Below, piece by piece: positions 58,370-64,000 of a stretch of DNA of 64,000 nt. The stretch lies in assembly GCA_049414205.1 (NCBI GenBank), contig JBMSGE010000002.1, positions 1 to 64,000 of the forward strand, in the 5' to 3' direction. The first letter of the stretch is position 1; each line of letters opens with the position of its first letter. The notes under the pieces are model-generated. The model worked only from the letters and a program-made list of their open reading frames with translations. It had not been told where the DNA came from and did no database searches. The position numbers and the translations under genes are program-made. This stretch comes from Nitrosomaritimum sp049414205 (GTDB taxonomy: Archaea > Thermoproteota > Nitrososphaeria > Nitrososphaerales > Nitrosopumilaceae).

Positions 58370-58862
58370 ATATTGAACTCTCAAATTCTTTTTCGATTAA
58401 ACTCCAAGCACTTTCTGTTGTAATGACTCCATCTGCTCGAAAACTGGATATGTTGCCATCTAAAACTGCTTGATAAATTTCATTACTCACTTCTGATTTA
58501 TTTAATTCAAATGTATTTTTCAATGGGATTTCTGCACCAGAATTGAAAATTGCTCGTCCTGGCATTGCAATGTCTCCAGTAGAATATTGACCAGATCCTA
58601 ATAATTCCCCGTCTCCGTATAATTGGTAACTAATCAAGGAAACTGTGAATGTTGTTTCACTTGGATTTTTTACAAGATAAGTAACTGTCAATTTGACTGT
58701 ATTTTCTACTTTGTTAACGCTAAGTACTTCCACATTCGTCAATTGAATCTCAACTTGCTCTAATTCTGGATTATCAAGACTTGCATACCAAATGATTGCA
58801 CCCATCAAAGCTAGCATAGCTGCAATTGCTGCATATACTACAAGTTTACTTTGAAGTGCCAA
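58368..58862 (-). CDS. LEA14-like/WHy beta-domain protein, membrane anchored
   Basis: 164 residues. N-terminal membrane segment (about 9-28), then a beta domain with VTYLVKNPSETTFTVSLISY and YGDGELLGSGQYSTGD of the LEA14/WHy type (water-stress-related fold in many archaea). Surface-exposed; exact function unknown. Confidence 0.7.
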   Translation of the reverse strand: MALQSKLVVYAAIAAMLALMGAIIWYASLDNPELEQVEIQLTNVEVLSVNKVENTVKLTVTYLVKNPSETTFTVSLISYQLYGDGELLGSGQYSTGDIAMPGRAIFNSGAEIPLKNTFELNKSEVSNEIYQAVLDGNISSFRADGVITTESAWSLIEKEFESSI

Positions 58863-58944
58863 ATCAATCTAAGCACATTCTAATCAACTAAAAAAGGTTG
58901 TTAAGATCCAAATACATAATATTTGATTCAGTATAGAATTTTTT

Positions 58945-59439
58945 GTGGCTATAGAACAAGCAATTCTTACATGGATTCATCTTGTGGCTGCCGCAATTTG
59001 GGTAGGTGGCTCTTTATTTATCGGAATAGTATTTTCTCCTATTCTAAAAACAATGGCAACTTCAGTTGAAGATAGAATTCAAATAATGATAAGGGTTGGG
59101 AAAAGATTCAACAAAGTTGCTGTTCCTTCATTAATTATTCTAATGGCCACTGGATTATACAATTCTCATATGCTTTTGAGCAAGCCTGACTTGTTATTAG
59201 CAACAAGCTACGGAACTTTTCTTACAATTAAAATTATTTTAGTAATTTCTTTAATCATAACTTATGCAGTACATGTTCGTGTAATTCGTAAAGATGTAGA
59301 AGAACAAGTTATGTCTAAACAAATGCCTCTCCAACAAATTCAAAAATTAAGGAAAAAAATCATAATTTTAGGCGAGATTACAGTTGTGTTGTCTGTGGCA
59401 ATTCTTTTCTTTGCAGCCCTACTCGATGCTGGAGTTTGA
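58945..59439 (+). CDS. CopD-like copper-resistance membrane protein
   Basis: 164 residues, TTG start, four membrane helices. The start TWIHLVAAAIWVGGSLFIGI with a conserved His matches the CopD/YcnJ-type family. Copper-handling fits the copper-rich ammonia-oxidation chain and the cupredoxin in this window. Its end overlaps the RtcA gene by 21 bases (convergent). Confidence 0.78.
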   Translation: MAIEQAILTWIHLVAAAIWVGGSLFIGIVFSPILKTMATSVEDRIQIMIRVGKRFNKVAVPSLIILMATGLYNSHMLLSKPDLLLATSYGTFLTIKIILVISLIITYAVHVRVIRKDVEEQVMSKQMPLQQIQKLRKKIIILGEITVVLSVAILFFAALLDAGV

Positions 59440-60447
59440 AATTCCCTCTATTCTAACTTCAAAACCATCTTTTATCCTTCCAATCCCATATTTACAACCA
59501 GTAATTTTTGAGGCAACAAACAGATTTGTTTCTAAATGTTTTGAAATTTTATCCACTTTGAAAATTGTCATTTCATTTGCAAGACTTGCAGGTAACACAA
59601 GCATGTCAGCAAGATTTTCATCTATACTTTGATTAGCATGAATGAATTTATCTAAATCTAAATCAAATTTGTTTTGTTTTAGATTAAACAAAGAATCAAT
59701 CCCAATAATTGAATCCTTGTCGATACTACTAATCAAAAGAGATGCCCCTGAATCTAATGCTTGCTCTTCTGTAATTTTTGTATCGACAATAAAATTACTT
59801 TCAAGTAATTTTTTCTCAATTAACTTAACTTTACTTGAAATGAGCTTAGAGGGTAATCTTGAATAAGAGCATGTTAATTTTACATTCTTTGTACTGCGTT
59901 TATCAAGAATAATTGAATTTATTTTCTTGGAAGGAAAAACTTCCAACTCTACTATTCCTCCTCCTTTTGGATAATATCCTCTCTTAATTACATTTAGAGA
60001 AAATTCAATTCCCATTCTAGAATACAATTCTCTCAAAATAATCTGGGAATAGTCTATTGTAGGACTCCAAAGAACATTAGTTCCACCTTTAATTGTAAGT
60101 TTTAATTTTTTTTTACTAATTGCAACTGCAGGAATTAAAACTTGAATGATTAATGCAATACTGCCAGCAGTTCCAACATCCTCTTCCAGTTCTATACTTT
60201 TTACTTCGCCTGGAACAAATTTCAAACTTGTTGCTCCTTTTTTTATATGATCTAATTTTACTCCACAAATCTTTTCAAGAATTTTTAAAGCCATAAGATG
60301 TTGAGGTTTAAGACCTGGGGTTTTCCTTCCCTTTCTAATATTTTCTATAATCACAGGTTTGTGTAAAATAGATGATAATGTAATTGCAGTACGGACTATT
60401 TGTCCTCCTCCCTCCCCAAAAGAACCATCTATTTCTAAAAATTTCAC
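59419..60447 (-). CDS. rtcA: RNA 3'-terminal phosphate cyclase (RtcA-like) with His-to-Asn change
   Basis: 342 residues. GSFGEGGGQIVRTAI and TPGLKPQHLMALKI at the N-terminus, and the family signature region near the C-terminus. In known enzymes this reads HLADQ, with the His taking AMP; here it reads NLADM. RtcA makes 2',3'-cyclic phosphate ends on RNA. Activity is in doubt if the His is essential and correctly aligned. Confidence 0.82.
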   Translation of the reverse strand: MKFLEIDGSFGEGGGQIVRTAITLSSILHKPVIIENIRKGRKTPGLKPQHLMALKILEKICGVKLDHIKKGATSLKFVPGEVKSIELEEDVGTAGSIALIIQVLIPAVAISKKKLKLTIKGGTNVLWSPTIDYSQIILRELYSRMGIEFSLNVIKRGYYPKGGGIVELEVFPSKKINSIILDKRSTKNVKLTCSYSRLPSKLISSKVKLIEKKLLESNFIVDTKITEEQALDSGASLLISSIDKDSIIGIDSLFNLKQNKFDLDLDKFIHANQSIDENLADMLVLPASLANEMTIFKVDKISKHLETNLFVASKITGCKYGIGRIKDGFEVRIEGISNSSIE

Positions 60448-60509
60448 AATATTTCATGAAACCCTTGCTTTATGATAGTTTTTTAAAATGAAATTTTCTA
60501 CCTTTTACT

Positions 60510-61004
60510 ATGAATGGACTCCTAATAGGAAGATTCCAACCATTTCATTTAGGTCATCTTGATGCATTGAATTTTGCACTATCAAGAGTAGACAAACTTT
60601 GGGTTGGATTGGGGAGTTCAAATAAACCCCTTGAGAAAAATAATCCTTTCTCAGCTGACGAAAGGAAACAAATGATTCTAGATTCTATCAATGATTCTAT
60701 TAAAAATAAAATTGAAATTTGTTTTATACCTGATTTTGAAAATCATCAAAAATGGGCAGATCATATAGATACCATTGTTCCCAAATTTGATATCATTTTT
60801 ACAAATGATGAAATGACTGAATACCTTTATTCTAAACGAGGAAAAAAAGTATCGACTATACCATTTACAAAAAGAGACATTCTATCCGGAACCAATATTC
60901 GAGATTTAATAATTAGCGATCAAACATGGGAAAATTTTGTTCCAGACGGAACTAAAAAACTTCTAAATCAAATTAATGCTAAACAGAGGCTAAAAAATCT
61001 CTAA
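60510..61004 (+). CDS. nadM: nicotinamide-nucleotide adenylyltransferase (archaeal NadM type)
   Basis: 164 residues. GRFQPFHLGH (HxGH) at the start, SADERKQMIL, and LSGTNIRDLI near the end (the ISGTxxR motif). Makes NAD from NMN and ATP. Length and motifs fit the archaeal family. Confidence 0.93.
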   Translation: MNGLLIGRFQPFHLGHLDALNFALSRVDKLWVGLGSSNKPLEKNNPFSADERKQMILDSINDSIKNKIEICFIPDFENHQKWADHIDTIVPKFDIIFTNDEMTEYLYSKRGKKVSTIPFTKRDILSGTNIRDLIISDQTWENFVPDGTKKLLNQINAKQRLKNL

Positions 61005-61043
61005 TTATAAATAAAACCCAAAAGATGCTTCATTGTAGAAAAA

Positions 61044-62189
61044 ATGGAATATCTATCAATGCTTCCGGGTCCAACAAACGTACCTAATAGAGTAATGAGA
61101 GCAATGCTCGCACCAATCATTAATCATAGAAGTGATGATTTTGTAGAGCTATACACTGACGTGGTAGATAAAACACAGCAAGTATTTGAAACTAAAAATG
61201 ATATTGTAGCATTATCGGCATCTGGAACCGGTGCTGTTGAGGCAGGAGTTGTTAATTTGGTAAAGAAGGGTGATAAAGTCATTATTCCCGTTAACGGTGA
61301 ATTTAGTAACAGGTTATCACAATTAATTGAAGGCCAAGGTGCAAATGTTGTAAAACTTGAAACTCCACCAGGACAAAATGCAACTTTTGATCAAGTGAAA
61401 GAAGCATTTGACAATAACAAAGACGTCAAAGCATTCTATGTCGTTCACAATGAAACTTCAACAGGAACCATGGTAAATTATCTCGATAAAGTATCTGACT
61501 TGACATCAAGAAATGACGCATTTTATGTAGTAGACTCAGTATCGTTGCTAGGTGGAGCACCACTTCCAGTAGACAAATGGAACATAGATGTATGTATGAC
61601 TGGTGCACAAAAAGCAATAGCTGCACCTCCAGGAATCTCACCAATTTCAGTCAGTGCTAAAGCCAAAAAGTACATGATTGAAAATCCACCATCTACAATG
61701 TATTTCAATTTAGCAAGATATTTCAAATATTATGATGAGGAAAAACACACTCCATTTACACCTGCATTGCCTTTACTTTATGCATATAGAGAAGCTCTTT
61801 CAATTTTACTAGAAGAAGGTCTACAAAATGTCTTTAATCGTCATAAAATTTGTTCAGATGCATTATATTCTGGACTTAGTGCAATGGGACTTTCTCCATT
61901 TGCTAAAGAAGAAGATCGTTCAATCTCAATTGTTGCATTGAATTATCTTGATGGACTTGAAGACAAGACTTTCAGAAATACACTTGCTAACAAATTCAAA
62001 GTTCTAGTTGCTGGAGGATTTGGAAATCTTAAAGGTAAAGTTTTCAGAGTTGGCTGTATGGGTGAAGTTAGTCCATATCATGTAATGCGAACTATTTCTG
62101 CAATTTCATCAACATTAGCAATGATGGGATATCAAGTAGATGCCCAAGCAGGTCTCAAAACAGCAGAAGAAAAACTAAAAGCTCTCTAA
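61044..62189 (+). CDS. class V aminotransferase (serine/alanine-glyoxylate type)
   Basis: 381 residues. MLPGPTNVPNRVMRAM is the AGT/SGAT N-terminal signature, with PLP Lys in TGAQKAIAAPPGISPIS and the RVGCMGEVSPYHVMRT end. Converts serine or alanine with glyoxylate; consistent with the photorespiration-like and C1 metabolism genes of these archaea. Follows NadM by 39 bases in the same direction. Confidence 0.88.
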   Translation: MEYLSMLPGPTNVPNRVMRAMLAPIINHRSDDFVELYTDVVDKTQQVFETKNDIVALSASGTGAVEAGVVNLVKKGDKVIIPVNGEFSNRLSQLIEGQGANVVKLETPPGQNATFDQVKEAFDNNKDVKAFYVVHNETSTGTMVNYLDKVSDLTSRNDAFYVVDSVSLLGGAPLPVDKWNIDVCMTGAQKAIAAPPGISPISVSAKAKKYMIENPPSTMYFNLARYFKYYDEEKHTPFTPALPLLYAYREALSILLEEGLQNVFNRHKICSDALYSGLSAMGLSPFAKEEDRSISIVALNYLDGLEDKTFRNTLANKFKVLVAGGFGNLKGKVFRVGCMGEVSPYHVMRTISAISSTLAMMGYQVDAQAGLKTAEEKLKAL

Positions 62190-62230
62190 ACCATGTTAAC
62201 TTAATATAAGGAAATTCGAGAGCGAACACA

Positions 62231-62980
62231 TTGACTTTCGATAAAGGTTCATTGATACTAATTGATTATGTTGCAAAAGTAAAAGACAGCGACGAAGTAT
62301 TTGATACCACTATCGAAGAAGAAGCAAAAAAACATTCAATTCACGAGTCCGGCGTAAAATATTCGCCAAAACTAGTTTCTGTTGGAGAAGTTTCTTATCC
62401 AGTTCTCAAAGGACTTGATGAAGCATTAACAAAAACTGCAGTTGGGGATAAACTTACAGTTGAAGTTACTCCTGACAAAGGTTTCGGAGAGCGTGATTCA
62501 ACCAAGGTCAGAATGATTCCAATTAGAAAACTAGGTGAAGATGCTGACAAAGTTACCGTAGGTGATACCATTGAAATTGATAACAAAAGAGGAATTATTC
62601 GCTTTATTGGCTCAGGCCGAGTACAAATTGATTATAATCACAAATACGCAGGTAAAACAATTCTTTATGATGTCAATGTAATCAAATCACTTGAATCTGA
62701 AAGCGACAAAGTTGACGGAATCTTAAAAAATCGATTACCAATTGAAGATGATAAAATTAATTTTTCAGTTAAAGACAAAGAAGCAAACATTTCAATTCCT
62801 GAAGAAATATTCAGGGCTGATGGCCTTCAAATTATGAAACACTTTATCCAAATGGATATTTTCAAATTTGTTCCAACTTTAGAAAAAATTAACTTCATTG
62901 AAACCCACCAAAACAAACAAGCTCAATCTAAAAAAACTGAAACTAAAGAAGCAAAGGCACCTGAACCAAAAACTGCTTAA
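62231..62980 (+). CDS. FKBP-type peptidyl-prolyl isomerase with extra C-terminal domain
   Basis: 249 residues, TTG start. FKBP/SlyD-like core (FDKGSLILIDYVAKVKDS, VEVTPDKGFGERDS, GSGRVQIDYNHKYAGKTI) plus a C-terminal domain of about 100 residues, the archaeal long type (FKBP26). Folding helper. Converges with the EgsA gene. Confidence 0.88.
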   Translation: MTFDKGSLILIDYVAKVKDSDEVFDTTIEEEAKKHSIHESGVKYSPKLVSVGEVSYPVLKGLDEALTKTAVGDKLTVEVTPDKGFGERDSTKVRMIPIRKLGEDADKVTVGDTIEIDNKRGIIRFIGSGRVQIDYNHKYAGKTILYDVNVIKSLESESDKVDGILKNRLPIEDDKINFSVKDKEANISIPEEIFRADGLQIMKHFIQMDIFKFVPTLEKINFIETHQNKQAQSKKTETKEAKAPEPKTA

Positions 62981-62981
62981 C

Positions 62982-64000
62982 TCAAATAACTTTTGTACTC
63001 TTTGCTAAATTCGTAGCTTTCTGTTCTGTCATTTCAATTTCTTTTAAAATTGTATATCTTTCAGGTCTTAATTCTTGAGCTATCATTAATGCATCAACAA
63101 TTTGGTCTTCTGTCAAACCAACTTGTTTTGCCGAAGTAGGGGCACCAACTTCTTTTAATGTCTTGATGATTTTCTTCCAATCTTGACCTTGTAATTTTGC
63201 CATCATGATTGATCCTATGCCACATTTTTCTCCATGCAAACCCTTACCAGGTGCTATTTTGTCTAATGCGTGAGAAAAAAGATGTTCTGCACCAGAACAT
63301 GGTCTACTACTTCCAGCAATACAGGAAGCAACACCAGCACTGATTAATGCCTCAACAATAACTCTGGCATCTAATCCTTTTTGGGAATATTTTCTAGAAT
63401 TCTCCATCACAATTTTAGCACTCATTAAAGCCAAATCTGCAGAATACATTCCATAATATTCACCAGTTTTTTTATGACCCAATTGCCAATCTTTGACTGC
63501 TATTATGTTAGCAATTAGATCTCCACATCCACTTGCTAGAAGCTTAGCTGGTGCTTTTTTGATTATATCTATATCCACAAAGACTCCTAAGGGAGCAGTT
63601 GCTACTATCGAATGAGGCTTATCACTTTTTACAGAAACAAACGGACTTGCCATTCCATCATGAGAAGCAGCTGTTGGAAGACTAACAAATGGAATATCTA
63701 GATTAAATGAAACCATTTTAGCAGTATCTACCGAACGACCGCCTCCAATACCTGCAACTAGATCGCTATGATCTTTTTTAACATCCTTTTGAATTTGATT
63801 TAATGTACTAATTTGATTGTCTTTTGATGTATGCCAAACAAATTTGATCTGTTTTTCTTTTAATGATTTTTCAATTTTTTGCTTAAGAATTTTTTTAACA
63901 TTAACGCCTGAAATTAATGAAACTTTTTTAGGTTTATTCAAAGAAAATAGGAATTCCCCAAATTCATTGATATTTTTCTCACCAACCACAATCAGTCTTG
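62982..64000 (-). CDS. egsA: sn-glycerol-1-phosphate dehydrogenase (partial at 5' end)
   Basis: The frame stays open to the window edge; the GTG at 63989 is inside the family's conserved first strand (RLIVVGEKNIN in the extended reading), so the true start is beyond 64000. Motifs: GIGGGRSVDTAKMVSF (nucleotide), LPTAASHDGMASPF, ASGCGDLIANI and HGEKCGIGSI (metal). Makes sn-glycerol-1-phosphate for archaeal ether lipids. Confidence 0.93.
   Translation of the reverse strand, partial: RLIVVGEKNINEFGEFLFSLNKPKKVSLISGVNVKKILKQKIEKSLKEKQIKFVWHTSKDNQISTLNQIQKDVKKDHSDLVAGIGGGRSVDTAKMVSFNLDIPFVSLPTAASHDGMASPFVSVKSDKPHSIVATAPLGVFVDIDIIKKAPAKLLASGCGDLIANIIAVKDWQLGHKKTGEYYGMYSADLALMSAKIVMENSRKYSQKGLDARVIVEALISAGVASCIAGSSRPCSGAEHLFSHALDKIAPGKGLHGEKCGIGSIMMAKLQGQDWKKIIKTLKEVGAPTSAKQVGLTEDQIVDALMIAQELRPERYTILKEIEMTEQKATNLAKSTKVI

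Overview
The window looks like chromosomal DNA of an AT-rich, mesophilic ammonia-oxidising archaeon (Nitrososphaerota, Nitrosopumilus-like). The evidence is archaeal: TFB, TFS, RpoL and PCNA genes, sn-glycerol-1-phosphate dehydrogenase, archaeal-type TyrRS and NMN adenylyltransferase, leaderless genes behind TTAAATA-type TATA boxes, frequent TTG/GTG starts, many one-zinc-ribbon microproteins, several P-II proteins beside an Amt transporter, a cupredoxin, a CopD-like protein and cobalamin-synthesis genes. This is inference from gene content; no rRNA is present.

Layout. 0-13.5 kb: small membrane and zinc-ribbon proteins, an orphan OppB/OppC permease pair, a JAMM protease-like gene, SRPBCC and SpoIIM-like genes, a roughly 600-base gene-poor stretch, a P-II protein and a CBS protein. 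13.5-27.5 kb: an island with a distinctive promoter architecture (below). 27.5-41.5 kb: signalling and metabolism (UspA, a J-domain protein with HSD instead of HPD, a HAMP-linked nucleotide cyclase, cupredoxin, ferredoxin, class V aminotransferase, AmmeMemoRadiSam enzyme, phosphatase), then a P-II/P-II/Amt cluster. 43.5-46.3 kb: rpoL-tfs-pcn and aspartokinase. 46-64 kb: CobJ, TyrRS, an MtrA-like corrinoid protein, NTP pyrophosphohydrolase, PfkB kinase, cyclophilin, BluB, tRNA-Arg(CCT) with a D-loop intron, tRNA-Val(GAC), RtcA, NadM, a serine/alanine-glyoxylate-type aminotransferase, FKBP and EgsA (cut by the window end).

Main discovery candidate. From about 14.9 to 27.5 kb, eight promoters share one layout: two direct copies of a 9-mer (consensus TTAGCACTA, variants TTGGCACTA, TTATCACTA, TTTACCACC) spaced 18-20 bases apart, the second ending 0-2 bases before the TATA box (TTAAATA), with the start codon 25-29 bases after the TATA centre. 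Two or three further promoters carry degenerate or inverted versions. I found essentially no other intergenic copies. The island encodes a B12-binding protein with the hallmarks of CarH/LitR-type light sensors (W-x9-EH and ExHxxG) but no MerR domain; its own promoter carries the operator. It also encodes two TFB paralogues, a DUF1722/YbgA protein, an SDR-membrane fusion, a phytoene-desaturase-like FAD enzyme, SRPBCC, DICT-like, PNPOx-like and 2OG-Fe(II) oxygenase proteins, and several small zinc-ribbon proteins. Similar gene sets accompany light-induced CarH/LitR loci in bacteria. I infer an archaeal B12-dependent light or redox regulon in which TFB paralogues play the part of bacterial alternative sigma factors. 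CobJ and BluB elsewhere in the window fit a cobalamin-producing host.
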